From Siphonodentalium dalli (taxonomy: Eukaryota > Mollusca > Scaphopoda > Gadilida > Siphonodentaliidae): a DNA stretch of 64,000 nt. Within the stretch, counting starts at the first letter, position 1, and the number at the start of each line of letters is the position of its first letter. A program made the position numbers and the translations under genes. Below, one piece after another: positions 11,884 through 25,047 of this stretch. The stretch covers positions 129,597,282 through 129,661,281 of the forward strand of contig CP136062.1 of assembly GCA_032622095.1 (NCBI GenBank), written 5' to 3'. Below the pieces are notes generated by a model that made no database searches, was not told the DNA's origin, and worked only from the letters and a program-made list of their open reading frames with translations.

Positions 11884-13712
11884 ATTCGGGTCAGTGGTGT
11901 ATAAAGATGAGAGGGACACAACAAATTATATCTATATGTTTAGTGCCGATTTCCACCAGATTGATACATATTCTTCTCCGTGATACGAGGAATCTTATCA
12001 TGTGGTTTAGATACACCAAATTGGTGCCCTATGGGTGAGAGATATGGGGACCTTAAATTTGATATGAATGTGTATACTCGCCAATTTTCACCAATTTCAT
12101 ATATATGCATCTCTAATTTCTAATGAGTCTTAGTGTGTGCAGCTTGAGTCGGAAATAGGGACGGGAGGGTCACCACAACTGATACAAAATATTTTTAGTA
12201 CCAATTACCATCAAATTCAGACACGTTCTTCTCAAATGATACAAGAAATAAAATCGTGCTGTCTGTCTGTCTTTTTGTCTGTCTGTGTACGTTCTATATA
12301 TAACTTCACGCGGTACAATCGAGATGGCACCAAGGCGTTCTAAGAGGGGTAACTTTTTACAAGGAAGATAATGGTGCGGGTTAAAATTTTCTAAAATGAC
12401 GCTGTTGGTGGGAGGGGAAATTTAAAAAATATGGTGAAATAGTTTTGTCGCTGATTTCCACCAAACGAATACATAATCACCTTCGCAATATGGCGTTGTT
12501 CGAGTCAGCGTTGCATCAACAATTGATTTAATAAACCAAATTCCACAAATTCATACACGTTTTTCTCTAACGATATACCATGAATGAAATCACATTTGGT
12601 GTCGTTTGCGTCACGGATGGCGAGCGGATGTGCACTATCATTGATAAGATTGCTATTCGCCGATATTCACATATAAGTTATATACAGTCACCAGGCCATC
12701 TTCATATCATTTTAAGTAGTTGGGCGTTCACATTTCACAATCCCGACATATGGTGACCCACATAAGTCACTTGAACAATTATATCTTCTTAACAGTCATA
12801 TTTATATGGGAATGGCAATCAATGCATTCACACAATGAGCTAGCAAAAAGAGATAACTAGAAGAAGCATTAAACGTATATTTATCATTCTATTGAAGAGA
12901 TACATATATTCGTGCAAACTGAGAGACCTCGAACCGTCATAGGATTGCATATATATAATAAAAAAATTTAGTCTGTTCCATTCTATACAGTTTCCACAAA
13001 AAGTTACAATTTGTCAAGAGAAATGGGAGGCCTGTTCAAAAATAGTGGTCACAGTGTGCAGTAAAATATAGTTTCTTCTGATATACAAGAAAATGCAGTT
13101 AGTAGCACAAGACTTTTCAGGATCCTACCAATACTGACATCTGACAAGGGTTTTAGAACAGACTCATCGACTGACATAAACAACTCAAAATCTCGCTCTG
13201 TGCCTGGCACATGTAGCTGGTATATGTGCGCAGCAACATTTCGTTTAAACTAAGAATATTTAGCCAATATATAGCACCATGAACAGAGGAGCACCTGGAA
13301 ATTTCTTTGAAACATCTGTATCTTCATGGAGATATGACAACCAGGTGTCCTCGAGATCTTAGTCCACTAGATTGATTGATACATCTCAATATGTAAAACC
13401 CAATTATCATCTTTTATCGAACTAATGTGTTTATGATGTTCATGTATCATATTATAACATCTAATGTATACGCAGTTGTAAATAAATAAATACTTCATTA
13501 TTGGTGGAACGGATTAATAGCGATAAACAGAATGACAATTGACAAGGTGAGCCACTACTTATATTCCATGACTGTAATAATCATGTTTTGTGATGCTATT
13601 TGAATATACAATTTATGAGAAAACGTATAACACTTTAAGCAAGAGCATTCTCTATTCCCAACAAATATCCACAGCATACATTAACCTGGGCAACGCCAGG
13701 TAACCCTGCTAG
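11884..13712 (+). mobile_element. 5'-truncated Helitron-1 copy created by the duplication
   Basis: This is the 3' part of Helitron-1A, present because the duplication began inside that element. It keeps the terminal hairpin and CTAG|T (13709-13712) but lacks the 5' TCTATATC end, so it is not an independent insertion. Confidence 0.85.
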
Positions 13713-14771
13713 TAAAGTTATAAGTTGACAAGGACTATAGCTGCGGTCAAAATGGGCGGATCGAACCTAGTTCAACTTTAATTTGTATATATCATATGAG
13801 TAATCCACATACCAAATTTTAAAATAATCAGCTAATTATATAACTAAAGCTGTCACACCGAAACCAAATAATTGTCCAGTTGTATGTCAATAAGTACCAT
13901 AACTCATGTAGCAATAGAGGTAGGGAACCCAAACTCAACATGTATTTTCAGCATTCGAAATTGGGAAAAATGTCCCACGGCAAATTCAATGTTAGATTCC
14001 AAATGTTTCCCCACGGCATTTGTTAGTGCCATTATTTCATATGAGTAATACAAATTTGAAAACAATGAGATAACTAAAAATAGTTATCATTCGGAAACCA
14101 TCTGGGACGGACACAGCAGATTTCAGTAAACCCAGGTAGAACCCCAAATGTTTGTCAAGGGGACAATAAAATTAGTTTAACTGTAGTGAATGTAAAATAC
14201 CAATTCTTAACTATAATTTCAAAGCACACACCCACCCGAGGGCCAAGGGGGTGATTGAAATATAATAAGGAATCTGCAGCTGGCTGCCAAATAAAAAAAA
14301 CAATTATATTTACGAAAAGATAACTACAATGAACATCCGTAACAAAGTTAATTTTAGTTCAACATTTAGTGGATGGGAAGTTTACATTGTATATTTAACC
14401 ACTGAGATAACATTTCCTTATATAAGTGTTCACTTCCTCCTCTGGAGACTGTTTATGAGCTAGTTTAGAAAAACCTTTTCAATGATGTACCACAATAAGA
14501 CTTTTTAACACATTAGCCGTGCTGACATCTGTAGTAAGTATACAAAATTACATATGGCCTTTTGTTACTTAATTATAAGAAACAGCTATGATGACACTTT
14601 GTCTTTTGACAGAAACTATGCATAATTTAATAAATTGGGTTAATTTTATTTTGGCTATTAAATTAACTAGTTTGTTGTCTTCTTTTTTATCTACAGGTGG
14701 ACTCATAAGACAGAAGGCGGGACATGACATGTCTAGTATGACGTCGTCACATGCGTATATTCCTCCCAGTG

Positions 14772-15333
14772 CAGGGGGGGGGGTGAAAAAATTTCTTCCG
14801 GCACCTATGCCGGGGTGGGTGGGTGGTCAAAGCCACCAACAAGCAATTTTTTTCCGCAACTAAAAAAAATATCCTGCTTGTTTTTTTTAGTGTTTTGGCA
14901 ATGAGTTGGGCTTCAAAACCACTTTGAATCAGTTTGAATGAGAGAAATAATGTAATTCTAACTGGTAAACTGACTGCAGGCAGTTATCGTGTTGTATTTT
15001 GTTGCAAATTTTGAAATCCAAGATGGCCGCTGGCAGCCATGTTTTTTTGGCCGAATGACCTCAAAATGACTCATTCCTATTTACATGTCCATGTTAACAT
15101 CCATGATAAATAGTATGCACAGAAATTCATATACAGCTGTTTACATTGAATTTCCCCCCGCAAATCTCTGTTTTAGTGTTAAAAGGGGGGGGGGTGGGTG
15201 TCAAAAAATGGTCGGAAAAAACTGCCGAAAACGGAAAAAATTTGGCGGTGGGGGTGGGTGGGTACAAAAAATGATCGAAAGGGAAAAAATGCCATACGTG
15301 CCTGAATTTTTTTTCCGACCCCCCCCCCCCCTG
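14772..15333. mobile_element. G-rich TIR element, copy 2 (within duplication)
   Basis: This is the duplicate of 10404-10968 with the same CCCAGTG flanks. It differs mainly in G/C run lengths. In this copy a 165-codon open frame spans part of the element and beyond (15085-15582). It arises from homopolymer-length differences and has no recognisable domain. Confidence 0.65.
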
Positions 15334-15809
15334 CCCAGTGCTCTATTGCTTGCTTGGTCAGTGCATACCACATGGCTAGCACTTTATGCACGTCATGATG
15401 GTCCTGATTTTTTTGACCATGATTCTCTTTATTATTATCCTGATGTAAACACTGATGAGAATATACATACGAAAAATGATCAAGTGGTTCATCTAGTTTT
15501 CACAGCCATCAGTTGTCAAAAATTTGCATCGCGATGCCAATTGCATCGTGATAGTAAAATCACGATTCGCATCGCATTGTGAAGATTTGAATCATTGTAG
15601 CCCTGTTGACGAGTAGTTATCACATAGGAAATGTTCAGATTAATAAGTTCAACGAACAACCTTATTATGTAAAAAATATCCCTCAATAAATTGGACTCAT
15701 TCTGTACTTATATCTACCACTGATATGTATGTTGTCTGCTTAGGGACCAGCACAGAGGGCGACTTGGAAGACATCTAACTAAATTGTGCCACTTCTCCCT
15801 GTACTTGTT

Positions 15810-16824
15810 CTTGGGAGATTGCCCGTCAAAAATGACGGGTAAATAAATGTCCTTTTTTTTACTTTCTGGTGTTCGCGTGCATGATCAAATTCTTATTTAT
15901 ATTAGAAATGGAATGGCTAATAGTATGCTTCTCTTGCCACGGCGGCGTGTGGACACTTTATTTCACTTAGAAATGTATCCCCCCCGTTTCAGCATGTATA
16001 CACGCATGGGCGTAGCCAGTTTGCTCTGAGGCCGATTTGTCAGCTGATAACAACGGCATATTTGATAACACCTTCAGACTCTTGATGACGAACATTATGA
16101 ATAATTAATTTTCATTTCCCTTATACGGGTAGTTCGTGTGCGACATATGGATATACTATGCAAGTATTGTCAAAGTAGATTATTGCCAATAGTTTAGTAC
16201 GAACGGTTCTGGTCCTCTGGACACCTACCAATTCTACAGTTCGAGGGTATTCGGGTCACAGCGTTAATATTTAAAATAGCACCCATTTCCATCGATGATT
16301 GAACGTTCGATCTACAACCCATGTACTTCCACGACAAAATCAACGCCCTTACTTATATTCACACTCAACCTGATGACTAATTAATTTTGCGCCCTTTTCC
16401 AATGCTATGGCAGAACGCATGGAAGTTTCGTCTGTACAATAGAAAAGCAAGTATGGGTTTGTGTCAATCTCCATACAGTTGCGTCTCTTTGCTATGCTTC
16501 GCGCTCCGGAACGCATATATATCAGTGACTGCTTCGCTGGCAGAGGTTGGGTTTGTGTACGACGTCATGTGACGTCATTTCGACAAGCGTCATAAGAAAT
16601 AGTGTCTACTTGAATGCAAATACGGCGTTTGGGGTATCGATCTCGTATTTTCTTTGACAATCGACGTGAAAGTTGGTTAGTCATCTTCTACGACACAATG
16701 TATGCAGTGGTCCAAATTCGGGCTACGTTGGACGCATGGTTGAAAAGTTATAAATGCGCCAAAAGCGTGACCGAGTTATACACACACAGACACACACACA
16801 TACGACGGTTTTTATATATATAGA
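15810..16824 (-). mobile_element. Helitron-2 array unit 1 (about 1.0 kb)
   Basis: On the minus strand the element starts TCTATATATATAAAAACC at 16824 and runs through a TG-rich 5' region to the CCCGTCA hairpin near 15820. The 3' tip is CAAG instead of CTAG, so it is slightly decayed. It is the first of five units that abut head-to-tail. The right edge of the 4.37-kb duplication (16248) falls inside it. Confidence 0.75.
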
Positions 16825-18543
16825 CTAGGGGGTTGCCCGTCACAAAATGACGGGTATATAAATTTTCTTTGTTATTTTCTAGTGTCCGCGTTCATGGACA
16901 CATGAAATTGTCATGTTTCTCCTTTTTGTTACTGGATGCGCATTGGAACACTTTATTTCACTAAAACTGTATTTCTACACACCCAGTCCACATATATATG
17001 CGCAACGAAACAAAATCAGTATATTATTTAAATACTATGCAACAACTGAAACATACTCAATTCAGGAGCCTACATTCGGAAGCTTGCTGCATATTTTGAA
17101 CGGACCCCCTTTGGAACCTGTATTCAGCATGCCGCCTAATGATCACACGCCTGCACTGCGCGGCCCGTTTGTATGAACACTTTATTTCAATAAAACTGTA
17201 TTTTTACCCCCACCCCCATCTCCCCGACCCATGTATATGCATGCACATATGGAACGCAACAATCAAAATATTTTACTTTATCTATACTAACTGAAACAGG
17301 CTCAATTCGGAATCTTTATTTAGAGGGGAGGGGCCTATGTACAGCCCCTTTCTGCGCTTCGCGCACATTATATGATCTTAAACTGCGTGAGCTTCGCGCA
17401 CATAAATAGGGAGCTTGCAGCACATTTTAAACGGACCCTGTATTCAACATGCAGCCTATTGATCACACGCCCTGCACTGCGTGGCCCATTTGTATGAACA
17501 CTTTATTTCAATAAAACTGTATTTTTGCCCCCACCATCATCTCCCCAACCCACGTATATGCATGCACATATATGGAACGCAACAATCGAGATATTTTACT
17601 TAATCTATACTGACTGAAACAGGCTCAATTCTGAACCTTTATTTAGCGGGGTAGGGGCCTGCAGCCCCTTTATGAGCTTCGCGCACATTATATGAATTTA
17701 AAACGCGTGCGCTTCGCGCATTGTGATCTTTTAAACATTTATTCTTGTATCAGATTTGCACTCAACCGAAAGATTAAAAGAGCATTAATTAGCGTCGGCA
17801 GTATTGTTTACACTGTAGCCCCTATTATTAGGCCTGTCCCGGGAATGTGCTTTTTTCAACTGAGTTCCGGCGAATTTACTGAGTTCACGGTACCCACTGG
17901 GTACCGCCTACCCACGTTTTTCCGGTACTCCTTCGATTCAACACTCAATGCACAACTTTCGTATCAAAGACAGCATTCTTTACTTGTGTTCAAACCCAAC
18001 TGGCAAATTAAAATACCATATTAGCACCCATTCCCAACGACGAACGTTCGAGTCTTGGATCTGCATCCACCCATTCCCAACGACGGTAGAACGTTCGAGT
18101 CTTGACTCTACACCCCACTATACATGCACTTCCGCGACAAAATCAACATTCGTTACCTAAATTCACACTGAACCTGAACTGACACATTAATTTCCAACAA
18201 CGCTTTGGTAGAGCGCATGGAAGTTTCGCCTACAATAGCAAAGCAAGTATTGGTTTGTGTTCGACGTCAATGACGTCATTTCGACAAACGTCATAAGAAA
18301 TAGTGTCTACTTGAGTGCAAATGCTGCATTTGGGGAGCATGTTAGATCTCAGGTTTGCTTTAACCAATCGGCGTGAAATTTGGTGAGTCACCTTTTATGA
18401 CACACGATAGGTCGGGGTACAAATTTGGGCTACATTAGACGCATGGTTGAAAAGTTATAAACGCGCCAAAAGCGTGACCGAGTTATACACACACAGACAG
18501 ATACACACACACACACACAGACGACGGGTTTTATATATATAGA
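16825..18543 (-). mobile_element. Helitron-2 array unit 2 (1.72 kb)
   Basis: The plus strand begins CTAGGGGGTTG followed by the hairpin CCCGTCA-CAAAA-TGACGGG (16836-16854). It ends GGGTTTTATATATATAGA. Read on the minus strand this is TCTATATATATAAAACCC...CTAG, a complete non-autonomous Helitron. The interior has internally repeated blocks containing CACTTTATTTCAATAAAACT and GCTTCGCGCACATTATATGA. There is no replication-helicase ORF. Confidence 0.85.
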
Positions 18544-21458
18544 CTAGGGGGTTGCCCGTCACAAAATGACGGGTATATAAATTTTCTTTGTTATTTTCTA
18601 GTGTCCGCGTTCATGGACACATGAAATGGTCATTGCACATTGGAACACTTTATTTAACTAAAATTGTATTTATACGCACCCAGTCTACATATATGCGCAT
18701 GGACATATTGAACGAAACAAAATCAGTATATTATTCAAATACTACTATGCACCAACTGAAACATACTCAATTCAGGAGCCTACATTCGGGAGCTTGCTGC
18801 ACATTTTGAACCGACCCCCTTTGGAATCTGTATTCAGCATGCCGCCTAATGATCACACGCCTGCACTGCGCGGCCCGTTTGTATGAACACTTTATTTCAA
18901 TAAAACTGTATTTTTACCCCCACCCCCATCTCCCCCGACCCATGTATATGCATGCACATATGGAACGCAACAATCAAAATATTTTACTTTATCTATACTA
19001 ACTGAAACAGGCTCAATTCGGAATCTTTATTTAGAGGAGGAGGGGCCTATGTACAGCCAATTTCTGCGCTTCGCGCACATTATATGATCTTAAACTGCGA
19101 GGGCTTCGCGCACATATAGGGAGCTTGCAGCACATTTTAAACGGACCCTATATTCAACATGCAGCCTATTGATCACACGCCCTGCACTGCATGGCCCATT
19201 TGTATGAACACTTTATTTCAATAAAACTGTATTTTTGCCCCCACCATCATCTCCCAACCCACGTATATATATGCATGCACATATCTGGAACGCAAAAATC
19301 AAGATATTTTACTTAATCTATACTAACTGAAACAGGCTCAATTCTGAACCTTTATTTAGCGGGGGAGGGGCCTGCAGCCCCTTTGTGAGCTTCGCGCACA
19401 TTATATGAATTTAAACTGCGTGCGCTTCGCGCATTGTGATCTTTTAAACATTTATTCTTGTATCAGATTTGCACTCAATCGAAAGATTAAAAGAGCATTA
19501 ATTAGCGTCGGCAGTATTGTTTACACTGTAGGCCCTATTATTAGGCCTGTCCCGGGAATGTGCTTTTTCCAACTGATTTCCGGCGAATTTACTGAGTTCA
19601 CGGTACCCACTGGCGGGAGGTCAGACTGTGTCCATTCGCCATCTTCCGTGTATACCGGTAGTCCTTCGATTCCACACTCAATGCACAACTTTCGTATCAA
19701 AGACAGCATTCTTTACTTATGTTCAAACCCAATTGGCAAATTAAATTACCATATTACCACAAAATGACGGGTATATAAATTTTATTTTATATTTTCTAGT
19801 GTCCGCATTCATGGACACATGGAATGGTCATGCTTCTCTTTTTTGTTACTGGATGCGGGTTGGAACACTTTATTTCACTAAACACTGTATTTCTACACAC
19901 CCAGTCAACATATGTGCATGCACATATTGAACGAAACAAAATCAGCATATTATTTAAATATTACTATACACCAACTGAAACATACTCAATTCAGGAGCCT
20001 TTATACGGGAGCTTGCGGCACATTTTTAACGGACCCCCGTTGGAACCTGTATTCAGCATGCCGCCTAATGATCACACGCCTGCACTGCGCGGCCCATTTG
20101 TATGAACACTTTATTTCAATAAATTTGTATGTTTACCCATACCCCCATCTCCCCAACCCATGTATATGCATCCATATATGAAACGCAACAATCAAGATAT
20201 TTTACTTTATCTATACTGAAACAGGCTCAATTCGGGAGCCTATATTTAGCAGGGGATGGGCCTGCAGCCCCTTTCTGCGCTTCGCGCACATTATATGACA
20301 TTAAACTGCGTTCACTTCGCGCACACATGGGGAGTTTGCAGCACAATTTGAACGGACCCCCTTTGGAACCTGTATTCAGCATGCAGCCTAATGATCACAC
20401 GCCCTGCACTGCGCGGCCCATTTGTATGAACACTTTATTTCAATAAAAATGTATGTTTACCCCCATCCCCATCTCCCAAACCCATGTATATGCATGCACA
20501 TATCAAGATATTTTACTTTATCTATAGTAACTGAAACAGGCTCAATTCGGAACCTTTATTTAGCGGGCGATGGGCCTACAGCCCCTTTGTGAGCTTCGCG
20601 CACATTATCTGATTTTAAACTGCGTGCGCTTCGCGCACATTTTGATCTTTTGAACATTCTTTTATCAGATTTGCACTCAACCGAAAGATTAAAAGAGCAT
20701 TAATTAGCGTCGGCAGTATTGTTTACACTATATTATTAGTCCTGGTCCGGGATTCCGGGATGTGATTTTTCTGACTGAGTTCCGGCGAATTTACTGAGTT
20801 CACGGTACCCACTGGCGGGAGGTCAGACTGTGTCCATTCGCCATCTTCCGTGTATACCGGTACTCCTTCCATTCCACACTCAATGCACAACTTTCGTATG
20901 AAAGACAGCATTCTTTACTTATGTTCAAACCCAACTGGCAAATTTAAATACCATATTAGCACCCATTCCCAACGACGAACGTTCGTGTCTTGACTCTGCA
21001 CCCCATTACATCCACCCATTCCCATTCCCAAAATCAACATTCGTTACCTAAATTCACACTGAACCTGAACTGACAAATTAATTTTGCGCCTATTTCCAAC
21101 AACGCTTCAAATGGTGGAGCGCATGGAAGTTTCGTCTACAATAGCAAAGCAAGTGTGGGTTTGCGTGCGACGTCAATGACGTCATTTCGACAAACGTCAT
21201 AAGAAATAGTGTCTATACTTGAGTGCAAATACTGCATTTGGGGGCCATGTTAGATCTCAGGTTTGCTTTGACCAATCGGCATGAAATTTGGTGAGTCATC
21301 TTCTAAGACACAATATAGGCCGTGGTATAAATTCGGGCCACATTGCGTGCATGGTTGAAAAGTTATAAACGCGCCAAAAGCGTGACCGAGTTATACACAC
21401 ACACACAGATACACAGATACACACACACACACAGACGACGGGTTTTTATATATATAGA
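18544..21458 (-). mobile_element. Helitron-2 array unit 3 (2.9 kb, fused double unit)
   Basis: Termini match the other units. Near 19757 the sequence jumps from the internal phrase TTACCATATTA directly into CACAAAATGACGGGTATAT, which normally lies at the element's 3' hairpin. The simplest reading is that two adjacent units fused by a deletion that removed the 5' end of one and the 3' tip of the next. The array once held at least six units. Confidence 0.8.
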
Positions 21459-23212
21459 CTAGGGGGTTGCCCGTCACAAAATGACGGGTATATAAATGTA
21501 CTTTGTTATTTTCTAGTGTCCGCGTTCATGGACACATGGAATGGTCATGCTTCACTTTTTTGTTACTGGATGCGCGTTGGAACACTTTATTTCACTAAAA
21601 ACTGTATTTCTACACACCCAATCAACATATGTGCATGCACACATTGAACGAAACAAAATCAGCATATTATTTAAATACTATGCACCAACTGAAACATACT
21701 CAATTCTGGAGCCTACATTCGGGAGCTTGCTGCTCATTTTTAACGGACCCCCTTTGGAACCTGTATTCGGCATGTCGCCTAATGATCACACGCCTGCACT
21801 GCGCGGCCCGTTTGTATATATGAACACTTTATTTCAATAAAACTGTATTTTTACCCCCATCCCATCTCCCAACCCATGTATATGCATGCACATATGGAAC
21901 GCAACAATCAAAATATTTTACTTTATCTATACTAACTGAAACAGGCTCAATTCGGAATCTTTATTTAGAGGAGGGCCTACAGCCCCTTTATGCGCTTCGC
22001 GCACATTATATGATATTAACTGCGTGGGCTTAGCGCACATATAGGGAGCTTGCAGCATATTTTAAACGGACCCTGTATTCAACATGCAGCCTATTGATCA
22101 CACGCCCTGCACTGCGTGGCCCATTTGTATGAACACTTTATTTCAATAAAACTGTATTTTTGACCCCACATCATCTCCCCAACCCACATATATGCATGCA
22201 CATATATGGAACGCAACACTCAAGATATTTTACTTAATCTATACTAACTGAAACAGGCTCAATTCGGAACCTTTATTTAGCGGGGGAGGGGCATGCAGCC
22301 CCTTTGTGAGCTTCGCGCACATTATATGAATTTAAACTGCGTGCGCTTCGCGCATTGTGATCTTTTAAACATTTATTCTTGTATCAGATTTGCACTCAGC
22401 CGAAAGATTAAAAGAGCATTAATTAGCGTCGGCATATTATTAGGCCTGTCCCGGGAATGTACCTTTTCCAACTGAGTTCCGGCGAATTTACTGAGTTCAC
22501 GGTAGGCCTATCCACTGGCGGGAGGTCAGACTGTGTCCATTCGCCATCTTCCGTGTATATCGGTACTCCTTCGATTCCACACTCAATGCACAACTTTCGT
22601 ATCAAAGACAGCATTCTTTACTTATGTTCAAACCCAACTGGCAGATTAAAATACCATATTAGCACCTATTCCCAAACGACGAACGTTCGAGTCTTGACTC
22701 TGCACACCACTACATTCACCCATGCCCAACGACGGTAGAACGTTCGAGTCTTGACTCTACACCCCCACTATACATGCACTTCCGCGACAAAATCAACATT
22801 CGTTATCTAAATTCACAATGAACCTGAACTGACACATTAATTTAGCGCTTATTTCCAACAACGCTTTGGTTGAGCGCATGGCAGTTTCGCCTACAATAGC
22901 AAAGCAAGTGTTGTACTGCGTTCGACGTCAATGACGTCATTTGGACAAACGTCATAAGAAATAGTGTCTACTTGAGTGCATATACTGCATTTGGGGAGCA
23001 TGTTAGATCTCAGGTTTGCTTGGACCAATCGAAATGAAATTTGGTGAGTCACCTTTTATGACAAACTATAGGCCGTGGTACAAATTTGGGCCACATTGGA
23101 CGCATGGTTAAAAAGTTATAACCGCGTCAAAAGCGTGACCGAGTTATACACACACACACAGATACACAGATACACACACACACACACAGACGACGGGTTT
23201 TATATATATAGA
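21459..23212 (-). mobile_element. Helitron-2 array unit 4 (1.75 kb)
   Basis: A complete unit with CTAGGGGGTTGCCCGTCA at the left and TATATATAGA at the right on the plus strand. It follows unit 3 with no intervening base. The internal order matches unit 2, with single-base changes and small indels throughout, so the units are related but not freshly copied. Confidence 0.85.
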
Positions 23213-23444
23213 CTAGGGGATTGCCCGTCAAAATGACGGGTATATAAATGTTCTTCGTTACTTTCTGGTCTCTGCGGTAATGAATAACATAGTCATTTCT
23301 GTATTAGCAATGGATTGGTTACACTTCTCGTTCACCGGAGGCACGTGGGAACACTTTATTGAACTAAAACTGTACTTTGTACCCCCACCCCACCCCGCAT
23401 ATATGCATGCACATTTGGAACGCAACAAAATCAACATGTTATTA

Positions 23445-25047
23445 CGTGCGCTCGCGCAACAGTATGGCGATCAGTCAGATTCGTAGGTTGGTGTCACCCT
23501 ACCGATTTCACTCCATGACGTCACCCTTACGCAGCACATGCCGGCGACGTTACGGAGTATGGCCGCACATTTCGTTGATAATTACGAGCCATTTGTTTGT
23601 CTAAATAACATTTTTAAGTTCGAAGAGCATTAGAGTGGGGATAACAGTGCCGTCGCACATTAACTAAATTTGCCACAGTATATTCGCCATGTACCTTTCC
23701 GAAATCACAAAACACCACACTGTTATCCCCTAAATAAAATTATTGAAGATTGTAATTGTCTTTTTTTGCTAACATTAAATTAAATTAAATTAAATAAATT
23801 AAGTAAAATACAGTGAAATTATTTTTTTAATTATTTTTTATTACATTTTTGCGCACGTTGGCATCTCTCTGAGTGCATTCTAGTTACGTGCGCTCGCGCA
23901 ACAGTATGGCGATCAGACAGATTCGTAGGTTGGTGTCACACTCCATGTCGTCACCAAAAACGACGTAAAACCTCGTGGCGTTCTGACATTTTTATTGTGC
24001 CGCGTTTTTGCTATGTTTATTTTATGTGTTGTTTTCGATTATTTGTTTGTCGCCGATATCGCCATTTGTCAGGATTCCCTGTTTCTATATTTAAAACTGG
24101 CATGCTCGTAGTGAGCCTCGATTTCGATTTTTTCTCCCAGGTCAAAATACGTCAGAGTTATGACAAAAATAGATCGACCTACATTTTCTCCATCAGAACT
24201 CTACATCAAAGAGTCTATAGACTCCCTCGGGAACGAACCGTCGCGTGTCTTTTATCAGAAAACGAACCGTCGCGTGACTTTTAAATGGCTATTCTCTTGG
24301 TTTTAGTCACTGTCGCGTCTAGATTTTGATGGATATTAGTAACTTAAATAACGATATGATGATATGAAACCTGATTTGTCACGGCAATTCCGTTTGAATA
24401 CATAGACTCCTTCATTTGGGTATTTTTACTTATAATTGGGAAGTTTTATCATTTTTGGTTCGTGCGAAGACCTCTTATTATCGTGCGGGAAAAGAGAGAC
24501 ATTCAAAACGCGATTTCGTAATTCGACGCAATATGCTGAATAGCCTAACCTTCAGCCGAGTTCCGGGTCAAATACGACGAATGACGTAACACAAAACAAA
24601 ACGCATTTGTTGACACAAACACCGTTTGAAGAGTTTATTATTACATAAAATGATCGTTATTGATTAATTATTGATTAATTATTTATATTTATTGTTGCAT
24701 ATTGGCTGCTATCAATATTTACACAAATAGTATTAATTATTTCTTATAATTGCTCCTTTGGTAAACTTTGACTATCGGAAAATGAAAATGAAAATATGCC
24801 GCTGAAAAAAATGTAATCGATATTAAAGTCTCATCCTTTCGGCAACATGGAATTGGTTTTAATTACTTAAATGATTAATATAGTAATTTGCCTTTTATCT
24901 GTGATGAAATGAGAAATGGTAATTGTCTTTTTTTGCTAACATTAAATTAAATTAAATAAATTAAGTAAAATACAGTGAAATTATTATTTAAATTATTGTT
25001 TATTACATTTTTGCGCACGTTGGCATCTCTCTGAGTGCATTCTAGTT
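23445..25047. mobile_element. Unknown insertion inside Helitron-2 unit 5, built as a partial tandem dimer
   Basis: TTATTA occurs on both sides (23439-23444 and 25048-25053), which suggests a 6-bp target duplication. The insert has order A-B-A'-B'. A (from 23445, and from 23886) starts CGTGCGCTCGCGCAACAG. B (23754-23884 and 24921-25047) runs from AATTGTCTTTTTTTGC through an AAATTAAATTAAAT tract to GAGTGCATTCTAGTT. No transposase or clear terminal inverted repeats are seen, so the class is unknown. Confidence 0.55.
23637..23730. repeat. Inverted repeat with 13-bp perfect arms
   Basis: GGGGATAACAGTG at 23637-23649 is matched by CACTGTTATCCCC at 23718-23730, leaving a 68-nt loop. It lies in the first half of the insertion in Helitron-2 unit 5. 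It may be a small foldback or the remnant of a nested MITE. Confidence 0.7.

Larger units (their letters stand above)
11884..16248. repeat. Segmental tandem duplication, copy 2
   Basis: This 4,365-bp block copies 7516-11883 almost exactly. Visible differences include GTATAAAG for GTATAGAG near its start, CATGTAGCAATAGAGG for CAGGTAGCAATAGGCG near 13905, and shorter or longer G/C runs. At its right edge (16249) the sequence resumes the rest of the Helitron-2. The order of events is therefore clear: the original locus was Helitron-1, spacer, Helitron-2, and the block between was duplicated. Confidence 0.95.

Noticed and set aside
15085-15582. A 165-codon frame on the plus strand
   Set aside because: It spans the G-rich TIR element and is open only in one duplication copy because of homopolymer-length differences.
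23637-23649. GGGGATAACAG looks like part of a homing-endonuclease recognition site
   Set aside because: Only about ten bases agree and the word is one arm of an inverted repeat, so the match is taken as chance.
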